Assembly: GCA_028284235.1 (NCBI GenBank)
Contig: JANQSC010000071.1
Coordinates: 62,001-126,000, forward strand
DNA length: 64,000 nucleotides
Reading direction: 5' to 3'
Origin: Opitutaceae bacterium
GTDB lineage: Bacteria > Verrucomicrobiota > Verrucomicrobiia > Opitutales > Opitutaceae
Shown: positions 34,515-42,526 of the stretch, one piece after another
How positions within the stretch are numbered: the stretch's first letter is position 1
Layout: the number at the start of each line of letters is the position of its first letter
Made by a program: the position numbers and the translations under genes
The notes under the pieces: model-generated
What the model was told of the DNA's origin: nothing
The model's database searches: none
The model's input: the letters and a program-made list of their open reading frames with translations, nothing else

Positions 34515-36185
34515 CTAGTGATCGAGGTCGCGACGCGTGTAGTAGAGCGACGCATACGGCGCTTCTTCGTGGCAAATCTGTTTGGCCAGCCTCACCGGAC
34601 CGGCGCGACTGCCACCTTCCTCGATGACTACATTTCCTTCCAAGGCGACGGCTTGAAACTCTTGAGGGAGAGTGACGAGCCAGTTCACCCGGTGGATGAA
34701 GAGAGGCGTCAACGGTAGTTCGAGATCCGCTTTTCCTTCGACGGGATCGAAAGCGTCGCCGCGTGTCGTGTAGGTGTAGCTGAGCTGCGTGTTTGCGGAT
34801 CCTTTCTGCGGCTTGGGGAGACTCAAGAGCAGACTGCCATCGTTTTGCAGCACGGGTTCCGCGTTTCGCTTGTCGACCGAGCAGGCCAAGAGTTTCGCTC
34901 CTTCAGGGAGCGTGAATGGATAGGGAGTTGCGGTCTCGTGTTTGACGGTGATTGACGCCTGGTGGAGCATTCCGCCTTCCGCGACGAGTTGAGTGGTGTA
35001 ACTGGCGACGGGAATAGTTGCGTCGGAGGTTTGTACACGGGGAAGGAGGCTAGCGTTGAGAACGATTTCGGAGACCGCGTCTTGTCGCAAGTAATGTAGT
35101 TCCGATCCACCCACAAGCGAGGCGATCCACTCGGGTATTTGATTTTGATTGATCCAGTCTCCATCAATTGGAGACAAGTTTACTCCATCGAAAGGGGCAA
35201 TGTATACGGATTGTGCCCAACGCTCGGCGTTAGACACTTTTACGGCTTCGATTTTCCAAACGTCGTCAGCGGTTTCCAGGGGCGCGACAAATTCTACATC
35301 GATCGATCGGGCAGTGCGTTCGTCGTCCTCCCAACGCATACGAACCACAAGTCCCTCGGCAGTGATGTCAGTCGAGTAGCGTTGGTCTAAACCTGGGCTT
35401 TGCAAGTTTTCGAGGCGTGACAGGGCGGGCAGCGTTAAAATCGCTTCCGAGGTGCTGCCGTTGTCCATGGCGTTGAGTTGCAGTTTGCCGCGAACTCGGA
35501 TCGAACCTCCCGAATCCGTGATCAGATACTGGATGGACCCATTCCATTTTGCCTTCGCGAGCGTCGATTTCTCCAGCAGTTTCACTTGTACCGGGCCACC
35601 GGAAGAAGGCAGTCCGTATTCCGATCCATCGTTGCCTGTTGCGATCGCGCCAGATACGGCGATCGTCGCATCGAGCGCGTCTTTTCGAATCTCCAACGAG
35701 TTTTGAGCCGCTGGTAGGGCGTGGAAAGTGGCGACTACGCGACCTCCGCGCGAGCGAATTGATTGCTCGTTTGGAAAACTGAGCTCGATGGTGACGTTGG
35801 CCTCGGGTTCAAGCAGCAGGCGCAGCATGCCTTCGGATTCAGCGATGATCGCAGTCGCAGGCTCGATGGAGCGAATCGCTCGGCCGGCGGGAAGCAGAGG
35901 AATCCACTGCCATTCCTCGGAGAGGTTGGAGACCTCGAATTTCGAATACAGAATCGATTGATCCGAATCCTCGAATTCGAGCGTGTAACGAGCGGAATGA
36001 ACGACGGCCAGGAGAGGCGGTTTGGGTGGTCTCTCTTCGCTTGCCCGCTCGAGATCGTTGACGCGTTCCACGAGAGAAGCGAGTTCGCGGTAGGGCAAGG
36101 TGACGGTTGCGTCCTCGATATTGGTTTCGGCTTTTAGGAAGAGGATGCCGGAGGCGGCAAGAAGAGGAGAGAGTAGTTTCTTCAT
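34515..36185 (-). CDS. Secreted protein of unknown function, first gene of the cre operon
   Basis: A 556-residue protein with an N-terminal signal peptide (MKKLLSPLLAASGILFLKAE), a short heptad-like helix (YRELASLVERVNDLERA, about 33-50) and a long beta-strand-rich remainder with no motif I recognise. It shares no obvious similarity with E. coli CreA (about 157 residues), although it holds the position of creA. It ends 48 bases before creD and seems to be the first gene under the cre-tag-like box. The many alternating hydrophobic strands suggest a periplasmic or outer-membrane-associated scaffold; that is inference. Confidence 0.7.
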   Translation of the reverse strand: MKKLLSPLLAASGILFLKAETNIEDATVTLPYRELASLVERVNDLERASEERPPKPPLLAVVHSARYTLEFEDSDQSILYSKFEVSNLSEEWQWIPLLPAGRAIRSIEPATAIIAESEGMLRLLLEPEANVTIELSFPNEQSIRSRGGRVVATFHALPAAQNSLEIRKDALDATIAVSGAIATGNDGSEYGLPSSGGPVQVKLLEKSTLAKAKWNGSIQYLITDSGGSIRVRGKLQLNAMDNGSTSEAILTLPALSRLENLQSPGLDQRYSTDITAEGLVVRMRWEDDERTARSIDVEFVAPLETADDVWKIEAVKVSNAERWAQSVYIAPFDGVNLSPIDGDWINQNQIPEWIASLVGGSELHYLRQDAVSEIVLNASLLPRVQTSDATIPVASYTTQLVAEGGMLHQASITVKHETATPYPFTLPEGAKLLACSVDKRNAEPVLQNDGSLLLSLPKPQKGSANTQLSYTYTTRGDAFDPVEGKADLELPLTPLFIHRVNWLVTLPQEFQAVALEGNVVIEEGGSRAGPVRLAKQICHEEAPYASLYYTRRDLDH

Positions 36186-36220
36186 GGTTCACTATCGTAA
36201 CGCTGCAGTTTGAAGGAACC

Positions 36221-36236
36221 GTGAAGTCATTGTGAA
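36221..36236 (-). promoter_or_regulatory. CreB-binding box (cre-tag) candidate
   Basis: On the minus strand the sequence is TTCAC-AATGAC-TTCAC, an exact match to the direct repeat TTCAC-N6-TTCAC described as the cre-tag of the E. coli CreBC regulon. It lies 36-51 bases before the ATG of the first gene in the operon that encodes CreB, CreC and CreD. Confidence 0.7.
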
Positions 36237-36344
36237 ATCCAGGTGGAAAACGCCTGTCGCGTGACAGTTCTCGGAACGGTTCCGTTTGCTGCGAACTTGC
36301 ATCGCCTTCAGCCCTAGTGTGGGATAGCGGGACTACCTCTTCCT

Positions 36345-38051
36345 ATGTTCAAATCGACTCTACCTCTTTTCTTTGCGCCTGTAGTTTTCCTTCTTGCCGC
36401 TTGCGCCCCAGACCCAGGACCCAGCCCCAAAAACCAAAAACCCAACATCATCCTCATCATGGGCGACGACATGGGTTTCTCGGATATCGGGTGCTACGGA
36501 GGCGAAATCAATACGCCGGTTCTCGATACTTTGGCCGAGGGCGGACTCCGCTTCACGCAATTCTACAACGTGGCCCGGTGCTGCCCGACTCGGGCGTCGC
36601 TGCTGACGGGCGTGTATCCGCAGCAAGCGGGCGTCGGCCATATGGTGAGCGATCGCGGGACGCCCGCGTTCAAAGGGGATCTCAGTAATCAGGCGGTTAC
36701 GATCGCAGAGGTTTTGAAAGGGGCGGGCTACTCAACCTACCTGTCGGGAAAGTGGCACGTTACGCCGTACGTTATCGAAAATCCGACGAAACACAATTGG
36801 CCGCGGCAGCGCGGGTTCGACAAGTTTTTCGGCATGATTTCGGGAGCGGGCAGCTTGTACGATCCGAGATCGCTGGCAAAGGACAACGAATACGTGGCGC
36901 CGCGCGAGGGTTTTTACTGCACGACCGATTTCACCGACTACGCTATCGAGTGTATTGAGGATCATGATGCAGAAGAGCCGTTCTTTTTGTATCTGTCCTA
37001 CACCGCCGCCCATTGGCCCATGCACGCTCCGGCGAAGGCGATCGCCAAATACAAAGGAAAGTACGATGCGGGATGGGACGCGTTGCGCGAGGAGCGCTAC
37101 GAGCGCATGAAAGCGATGGGCATCATCGACCCGAGTTGGGAGCTGTCGCCGCGCGACCCGCACGTGACTGCCTGGGATGGCGACGTGCCCGATCGGGAAT
37201 GGGAGATTGCGAACATGGAAACCTACGCCGCCATGGTCGAGTTGATGGACGAAGGGATTGGCCAGGTGGTGGACGCTTTGAAGCAGGAAGGAATCTTTGA
37301 AAACACGCTGATTTTCTTCCTTCAAGACAACGGCGCTTGCGCGGAGGAGCTCGACTGGCTACCTCCCCAACCAGCGGTCGAGGATCTCGTTGCGATGAAA
37401 CCAGGGGAGCTGCAAACGAAGATGGTCCCGTCGATCACGCGCGACGGAAAGCCGGTCACGCTCATGAAGGACGGATGGCCCGGGCCACCGGAGAGCTATA
37501 CGGCATACGGGCTCGATTGGGCGAACGCGAGCAACACTCCGTTTCGTGAATACAAGCACTGGGTGCACGAAGGCGGCATCGCGACGCCGCTGGTGGTTCA
37601 TTGGCCGGCCGGGTTTGCGAGCAAAGGGGAGTTTCGGTCGGAGCCGTCCCATTTGATTGACATCATGGCGACTTGCGTCGAGGTGGCAGGAGCGTCGTAT
37701 CCGTCTGAGTACAACGGGCAGACTATTTTGCCGATGGAAGGGGAGAGCCTGGTCCCAGTTTTCGCCGATCAGTCACTCGATCGAGAGGCGTTGTTCTGGG
37801 AGCACGAAGGCAACCGAGCGGTGCGCATGGGGAAATGGAAACTCGTATCGAAGGCGAGTAAAGTGGACAGTTTTATTTGGGACAAAGTGGACGCCCTCGA
37901 TTTGGACGACTGGGAGCTCTTCGACATGGAGAAGGACCGGACGGAGATGCGCGACGTCTCGGACGAGCATAGCGAGCGAGTCGCTCGCATGGCTGCGTTG
38001 TGGCTGGAATGGGGGAAGCGAACGGGGATTGTTCCGCGGCCGGAGGGTTAA
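36345..38051 (+). CDS. Lipoprotein S1-family sulfatase (arylsulfatase-like)
   Basis: A 568-residue sulfatase. A lipoprotein signal (VVFLLAAC, Cys20) puts it at the membrane surface. The N-terminal metal site is NIILIMGDDMGFSDIGCYGG. The formylglycine motif C-x-P-x-R is Cys79 in NVARCCPTRASLLTG, and GKWHV supplies the next active-site Lys-His. LYLSYTAAHWPMHAP and FFLQDNGACAEE complete the metal-binding set. The substrate is probably a sulfated glycan or sulfated small molecule. It is divergent from the cre operon across a 159-base spacer that holds the CreB box and a CGGAACGGTTCCG palindrome at 36272-36284. Confidence 0.92.
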   Translation: MFKSTLPLFFAPVVFLLAACAPDPGPSPKNQKPNIILIMGDDMGFSDIGCYGGEINTPVLDTLAEGGLRFTQFYNVARCCPTRASLLTGVYPQQAGVGHMVSDRGTPAFKGDLSNQAVTIAEVLKGAGYSTYLSGKWHVTPYVIENPTKHNWPRQRGFDKFFGMISGAGSLYDPRSLAKDNEYVAPREGFYCTTDFTDYAIECIEDHDAEEPFFLYLSYTAAHWPMHAPAKAIAKYKGKYDAGWDALREERYERMKAMGIIDPSWELSPRDPHVTAWDGDVPDREWEIANMETYAAMVELMDEGIGQVVDALKQEGIFENTLIFFLQDNGACAEELDWLPPQPAVEDLVAMKPGELQTKMVPSITRDGKPVTLMKDGWPGPPESYTAYGLDWANASNTPFREYKHWVHEGGIATPLVVHWPAGFASKGEFRSEPSHLIDIMATCVEVAGASYPSEYNGQTILPMEGESLVPVFADQSLDREALFWEHEGNRAVRMGKWKLVSKASKVDSFIWDKVDALDLDDWELFDMEKDRTEMRDVSDEHSERVARMAALWLEWGKRTGIVPRPEG

Positions 38052-38061
38052 CTTTGTTTTT

Positions 38062-38156
38062 GTCATCGCCCCGATAAAATCGGGGCTAGGAGTCCCCGTC
38101 GTTGTCGGGGACAATAGGATCCCCCGCTAGGCGGGGGAAATAAAGTTTTTGGGTTG
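38062..38156. repeat. Family B hairpin-string repeat, copy 3 (left half)
   Basis: A 95-bp element with the left-half plan of copies 1 and 2: GTCATCGC, hairpin CCCCGATAAAATCGGGG, CTAGGA, hairpin GTCCCCGTCGTTGTCGGGGAC, AATAGGA, hairpin TCCCCCGCTAGGCGGGGGA and AATAAAGTTTTTGGGTTG. Linkers are kept while stem bases are changed on both sides. The right half is absent. It begins 10 bases after the sulfatase stop. Confidence 0.85.
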
Positions 38157-38246
38157 AGGATGATTTGGTTTGCTGATGGTAGGGGCGTTGCTGCGAATTC
38201 GATTGCTTCTCGAACGGATAACCGCTGGGTTCCAGGGGCGCGGGAT

Positions 38247-39317
38247 ATGCTAACACGGGAGCAGTTCAGAAAACGGGTGGTCCGGAACAGTTTGTTCGCT
38301 CCTCGTTCGTTGGGGGAGGCGATGAAGCGACTGGGGTTTGTACAGGCGGACCCAATTCGTTGTCCGGCACGAGCTCAGGACCTAATTTTGCGACATCGCG
38401 TGCGAAATTATCGCGCTGGCGATTTGGAACAGGCGTATCCGAAACTTGGATTGGAGGAATGCTACTTGTACGCCTATGGGTTTTTGTCGCGGGATTTGTG
38501 GCGGGTGATTCATCCCAACGGGAACGAAACGTTGAGTGACGATGAACGTGCCGCTTTGGAGGTGGTCGAGCAACACGGGCCATTGCATCCGAAGGAGTTG
38601 GAAGCCCATGTTGGCGGGGAGCGGGTGCGAAACTACTGGGGCGGCTTTTCGAGGTCGGCGAAGATGGCGTTGGAGGCGCTGCAGGATTGCGGGGCGTTGC
38701 GAGTCGCTCGTCGCGAAAAGGGAATCCGGGTTTACGAGGCGGCGATGGCGTTTGAGCAAAACGCCACGAGCGAAGAGCGATTCAAGGAGATCGTACTGGC
38801 GGCATTGCGAGCGATGGGGGCGACGACACGATCGTTTCTTCTCAAAGAATTGTCGCATTTTCGTTACTTGATTGAACCTCCCGCGGAGCGGCGCCGGTGT
38901 GTGCAGGTGTTGATTGACGCAGGGCGGATTCGGACGGATTTCGTTGACGGCGTGGAATATATTTCCGTGGCGGATGCAACGGTAGGGCGGCGATCGTTGA
39001 ATGACGTTCGCATTTTGGCGCCGTTTGATCCAATTGTACGAGACAGAGATCGATTTGAGCATCTATGGCGTTGGACGTATCGATTTGAAGCCTACACGCC
39101 GAAGGCTAAGCGGCAGCTCGGCTACTACGCGATGCCGGTGCTGTGGCGGGATCAAGTGGTTGGGTGGGCGAATACGTCGGTTGTGGAAAATCGATTGGAA
39201 GTGGAGCTTGGGTATGTCAAGGGGCGACCGAAAGGCAAAGAGTACCGCGCCGCGGTGAAAACAGAGGTCGAACGCATGGCTCGGTTTTTGAAGTTGGAAG
39301 ACTACCGATTGATCTAG
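38247..39317 (+). CDS. YcaQ/AlkZ-like winged-helix DNA glycosylase
   Basis: A 356-residue protein of the HTH_42 family. It starts MLTREQFRKRVVRNSLFAPR and carries a Q-x-D motif (Gln33-Ala-Asp35) in FVQADPIRCPARAQDLIL. E. coli YcaQ uses Q-x-D, whereas Streptomyces AlkZ uses Q-x-Q, to unhook alkylated bases and interstrand crosslinks. EQHGPLHPKELEAHVG and RNYWGGFSRSAKMALEALQD form the winged-helix part, and ILAPFDPIVRDRDRFEHLW the conserved C-terminal domain. I chose ATG 38247; earlier in-frame starts at 38154-38160 overlap the end of repeat B3. Confidence 0.85.
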   Translation: MLTREQFRKRVVRNSLFAPRSLGEAMKRLGFVQADPIRCPARAQDLILRHRVRNYRAGDLEQAYPKLGLEECYLYAYGFLSRDLWRVIHPNGNETLSDDERAALEVVEQHGPLHPKELEAHVGGERVRNYWGGFSRSAKMALEALQDCGALRVARREKGIRVYEAAMAFEQNATSEERFKEIVLAALRAMGATTRSFLLKELSHFRYLIEPPAERRRCVQVLIDAGRIRTDFVDGVEYISVADATVGRRSLNDVRILAPFDPIVRDRDRFEHLWRWTYRFEAYTPKAKRQLGYYAMPVLWRDQVVGWANTSVVENRLEVELGYVKGRPKGKEYRAAVKTEVERMARFLKLEDYRLI

Positions 39318-39322
39318 TTCCT

Positions 39323-39448
39323 GTTCGCGAAGCGATCCTGTTGGCGCAGCCATTTCGCCGCAGGCGACTGTTTTTGGGAACAGTGATTTCTTCGAAATCA
39401 AATCTTGCTGGCGCAAGAACAGGATCTCGCCAAGGCGAGAGCAGGATG
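39323..39448. repeat. Family C hairpin-string repeat, copy 1
   Basis: A row of small hairpins: TCGCGAAGCGA, TGGCGCAGCCA, TCGCCGCAGGCGA, CTGTTTTTGGGAACAG, GATTTCTTCGAAATC, TCTTGCTGGCGCAAGA and TCTCGCCAAGGCGAGA, linked by short fixed spacers such as TCCTG and AGGA. Three further copies lie at 40895, 42348 and 46983 in the same orientation. It occupies the gap between two convergent genes. Confidence 0.85.
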
Positions 39449-39491
39449 TCTTGGGAGAAACGGTACAGCTCTGTCGCCCGAGATATTCTGG

Positions 39492-40853
39492 CTACTTAAT
39501 AAGCTCCGTGTCTGGGTGAGCAGCGTGCCATCCGAACCAGAAGGCTCGATGGGAAGGGAGCCTTTGCAGGGCGCGACCCGCTTCGCTTTCGAGCTGGGAT
39601 TCGGTCACTCGCCACTTGCCGCCTTGTGTATCCAACAGTTGGCCGTTCGCCCATTTGAAATCCATTCCACCGCTTTCGTAGGCGCGCGTCGCCCCGCTCT
39701 GGTCGGTTATCAGGACGTATTCAATTCCGCCGTGAGCGCTCTGCACGAGATTGTTTTTCGAGAGAAACTTGACCGAATAAGCCCGAGGCGTTTCCCCAGG
39801 GCCGCCAAACCGCAGGACGAATACTTCGTCTTTGTTCTTGAGTCGCTTGTCGCTGAACGGCGTGGTGAACATGAGTTCGTCGGTTGCGAAATAGTCTCGG
39901 TAGGCGACGCCTTCGCCGTAGTCGCGCCGATGGCCGGTATCCAATGAAAGCACGGTCGTGTCGGGATGTCGTTCCTTCCATTGTCCCCAGGTTGTGGTGA
40001 CAACGTATCGTGGTTTGAGCTTAATTCCCTTGTCAACGAGCGGGCCGACGACTGGCTCTCCTTTAACCGTGCTCCAGAGCGATTCCGTCGAGTGGTCGTA
40101 CATCAACTTGTTCGAGCGGTAGAGAAACCCGCTCGTGCCGAGTTCGTAATGAACGCCGTCATGCTCTGTTTCATACAGGATCACAGTCCCGCAAAGCGTG
40201 CAGTATACTCCATTGACGGATACGCCTCCGACCGTGTCCTTGAACATCTCGTGCCACGCGAGAATCCGCTTGGGATAGGCCCGGACATCTCCATTCACTT
40301 CGATTCCGAAGACGATGTTGCTGTCCTTGAGATACCTCGCCTCGTCTGCCGGAATCATGACCGGGTTTTTTAGAGGCGGAATCCCGTCGCGCCGCACACC
40401 TCCCCAGCGAATTTCGTCGAGTCGAATCTTGGCGTTATCGGTTTGATTATTGAAGTACTGGAAGAAACGCTCGTCGATTTGCCGGTAAACGTAGGCCTTA
40501 AACACGTTGTAGGAGGGATGCGTCCCGAAGTCGTTTTGCCACACCCAATTGTATGCCCGCTCGTTATCGCGACCGAATCGTTTGCCCGTTCCTTTTTCGA
40601 TCAATTTCCATAGATCGGAAGAAAGCGATGGCGTATCCGCAAACGACTCGAGTTCGAGGAGCATGGGAGTGTAGGCGTTGCGCCAATTCTCTAAAACGGC
40701 TTTCCCGGCCGCCTTGCGCTTCGACTTATCGGGGCTGATAAGCTCGAAGACCGTGGTCACGTGAACGTCTTCCTGCGACGAAGCCCTTGGGGCGGGGAAC
40801 AAGAGAGTTGCGGCCAGAACCCACCCGATTGCGTGCCCATTGAGTAGTCGCAT
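39492..40853 (-). CDS. Secreted DUF3179 domain protein
   Basis: A 453-residue protein. A signal peptide (WVLAATLLFPAPRASS) is followed by a helical region (about 30-180) and a DUF3179 domain (about 180-430). The latter is recognised by VFGIEVNGDVRAYPKRILAW, VNGVYCTLCGTVILYETEHD, LYRSNKLMYDHSTESLWS and VKGEPVVGPL. The paired Cys in YCTLCG are a constant feature of the family. The function of DUF3179 proteins is not established. It is divergent from the gene at 41135, with repeat C2 between them. Confidence 0.85.
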   Translation of the reverse strand: MRLLNGHAIGWVLAATLLFPAPRASSQEDVHVTTVFELISPDKSKRKAAGKAVLENWRNAYTPMLLELESFADTPSLSSDLWKLIEKGTGKRFGRDNERAYNWVWQNDFGTHPSYNVFKAYVYRQIDERFFQYFNNQTDNAKIRLDEIRWGGVRRDGIPPLKNPVMIPADEARYLKDSNIVFGIEVNGDVRAYPKRILAWHEMFKDTVGGVSVNGVYCTLCGTVILYETEHDGVHYELGTSGFLYRSNKLMYDHSTESLWSTVKGEPVVGPLVDKGIKLKPRYVVTTTWGQWKERHPDTTVLSLDTGHRRDYGEGVAYRDYFATDELMFTTPFSDKRLKNKDEVFVLRFGGPGETPRAYSVKFLSKNNLVQSAHGGIEYVLITDQSGATRAYESGGMDFKWANGQLLDTQGGKWRVTESQLESEAGRALQRLPSHRAFWFGWHAAHPDTELIK

Positions 40854-40894
40854 ACCTAGTAGAGCGTTTCAAATGAGGATTTGATTGAGACAAT

Positions 40895-41045
40895 GTTCGC
40901 GCAGCGATCCTGTTGGCGCAGCCATTTCGCTGGAGGCGACTGTTAAACTGAGTTGTAGTTAGGGAACAGTGATTTCTTAGAAATCAAATCTCGTCCCGTC
41001 TTCGACGGATCGAGAGCAGGATCTCGCCAAGGCGAGAACAAGATG
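40895..41045. repeat. Family C hairpin-string repeat, copy 2
   Basis: Same hairpin order as copy 1, with an enlarged fourth hairpin (CTGTTAAACTGAG...GGGAACAG) and a sixth hairpin with different bases (TCTCG...CGAGA enclosing CCGTCTTCGACGG). It is the only copy located between divergent genes. The 281-base gap holds nothing else I can identify. Confidence 0.85.
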
Positions 41046-41134
41046 ATTCGACATCCGCGATTGACGGTTTGGCAGGATTTAGCGCCTTGCTTCCATCGCC
41101 ATCTCTGTATTGTTTAACTTCTATCCACTGAACT

Positions 41135-41803
41135 ATGAAGCATTTAGCTCTTGTTTTTATATTTAGTCTCTCTACGGCAGTCATCGGTGAGGTGAATGTG
41201 GTCGTTTCGGATGTCCGGTCTGAGATATTTGAAGAATTGGGAACGGATCTGCCTGTCGGAACTTCGAATTACGCGGGAAAGGAGTATACGTTCAAGTCGC
41301 TCCCTCGGGTCTATATGAGAATGTGGCGCTCGCATCCGGCATCCCGTTCTGAACGGATTACCACGAGTTCGGAGGCAAGCCAGCTACACAAGATACGCAT
41401 TGGCTACTTTGAAACGAAGAAAGAGAAACAGTATCTGCGCGACCCTCGGAAATCGGGCCCAGACTATTCACATGTAATCTATACAGTCGCTTTTGAGTCG
41501 GGAGCACGGCGAGGAGAGAAATTCGCGTTTGGCTTCAACCGGCCGGAGCCGAGCTTTCGCTACAACAAAGAAAATGGCTCATTCCTCGTAGGCTTGGACA
41601 AGCTCGGCGACAAGCCGAAGCCTTGGATCGAATCTTGGTTTCAAGGAGGGAAAATCGAGCTAAACCGAAAGATCGCCCTGTTTGACACCGACCTGGCGGA
41701 TCGGGGGTACACCGCATGGCGCGTGTGGGTCGAATTCTCGCTAGAACCATTCGAAAACGAAACTGCAAGCGGGGACTCGAACACGAATTTGGTATCGGAA
41801 TAA
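41135..41803 (+). CDS. Secreted protein of unknown function
   Basis: A 222-residue protein that starts MKHLALVFIFSLSTAVIGEV, a likely signal peptide cut near residue 18. The mature part is basic to neutral and rich in Arg, Lys and aromatic residues (SLPRVYMRMWRSHPASRSER; SGARRGEKFAFGFNRPEPSF). I recognise no domain. It is followed after 28 bases by a small membrane protein on the same strand, so the two may be co-expressed. Confidence 0.6.
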   Translation: MKHLALVFIFSLSTAVIGEVNVVVSDVRSEIFEELGTDLPVGTSNYAGKEYTFKSLPRVYMRMWRSHPASRSERITTSSEASQLHKIRIGYFETKKEKQYLRDPRKSGPDYSHVIYTVAFESGARRGEKFAFGFNRPEPSFRYNKENGSFLVGLDKLGDKPKPWIESWFQGGKIELNRKIALFDTDLADRGYTAWRVWVEFSLEPFENETASGDSNTNLVSE

Positions 41804-41831
41804 AAGACAATTATTCTCAAACTGGAACGAC

Positions 41832-42299
41832 ATGAAGAGCAATCTTGGACTAGTCGAGCTGCCGGAATCAGCCACGGAGCCTGATTTCGAAATTCAGCTG
41901 AGGTATCAGAATTTTTCTGCCGAGCTGTTGAGACTGTCTCTCCTCGGAATTTCTGGCTTAGGATTTATTGCGTTTAAATATGTTTTTCCCGCCAATGGGG
42001 AAAGTTCGGAATTGCCGGGTCCAGTCACCATTTGGATAGCGGTGGGACTGTTGGCTCTAGGAGTTTCGTCGGTTGCCGCCTTGGTGCATCGATACGTTTC
42101 CGTGGATAGTCTTTCGTGGCATCTTCAAGCCTTGAGGCATGAGCTGCGCAATGAAGCGGGAGATCTGGAAGCGTCTATTTCCGACAGGAAAAAGCGGTAT
42201 ATCAGATTCAAGATTTCCGGTTGGGCGATAATCGTTTCTTCCGCTTCTCTCGCCGTCGGGGCAATTTCAACTGCGATCGCATTTTTCTGCGTCGTCTAG
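41832..42299 (+). CDS. Small integral membrane protein of unknown function
   Basis: A 155-residue protein with three hydrophobic segments: LRLSLLGISGLGFIAFKYVF (about 33-52), VTIWIAVGLLALGVSSVAAL (about 64-83) and WAIIVSSASLAVGAISTAIAFF (about 131-152). A cytoplasmic or periplasmic charged loop with predicted helix (LQALRHELRNEAGDLEASIS) lies between the second and third. No family was recognised. Its C-terminus is followed at 42348 by repeat C3. Confidence 0.6.
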   Translation: MKSNLGLVELPESATEPDFEIQLRYQNFSAELLRLSLLGISGLGFIAFKYVFPANGESSELPGPVTIWIAVGLLALGVSSVAALVHRYVSVDSLSWHLQALRHELRNEAGDLEASISDRKKRYIRFKISGWAIIVSSASLAVGAISTAIAFFCVV

Positions 42300-42347
42300 G
42301 CCAAGTGTGGGGAAAGACTGGCGCGGCTACCGTTCGATTCAAATCGT

Positions 42348-42481
42348 GTTCGCGCAGCGATCCTGCTGGCGCAGCCGTTCGCCGGAGGCGACTGTTCTTT
42401 GGAACAGTGATTTCTTCGAAATCAAATCTCGTCCCCACTTCGAGGGTACGAGAACAGGATCTCGCTCGCGCGAGAATAGGG
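42348..42481. repeat. Family C hairpin-string repeat, copy 3
   Basis: Same order as copy 1. Here the fourth hairpin is CTGTTCTTTGGAACAG, the sixth TCTCGTCCCCACTTCGAG.. with closing TACGAGA, and the last TCTCGCTCGCGCGAGA. Substitutions in the stems are matched on the other side. It lies between convergent genes. Confidence 0.85.
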
Positions 42482-42526
42482 ATTGGGGTCCAAGTGATTT
42501 GCGCCTAACGCGAAATTCTGGGAGTA

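Noticed and set aside
36272-36284. CGGAACGGTTCCG palindrome upstream of the sulfatase at 36345
   Set aside because: It is a neat odd-length palindrome, but it is short and single and has no candidate regulator, so it is mentioned only under the sulfatase gene.
28815-38156. Family B elements as integron attC sites
   Set aside because: They are multi-hairpin strings, no integrase or cassette array is seen, and the R'/R'' core sites of attC are not evident.
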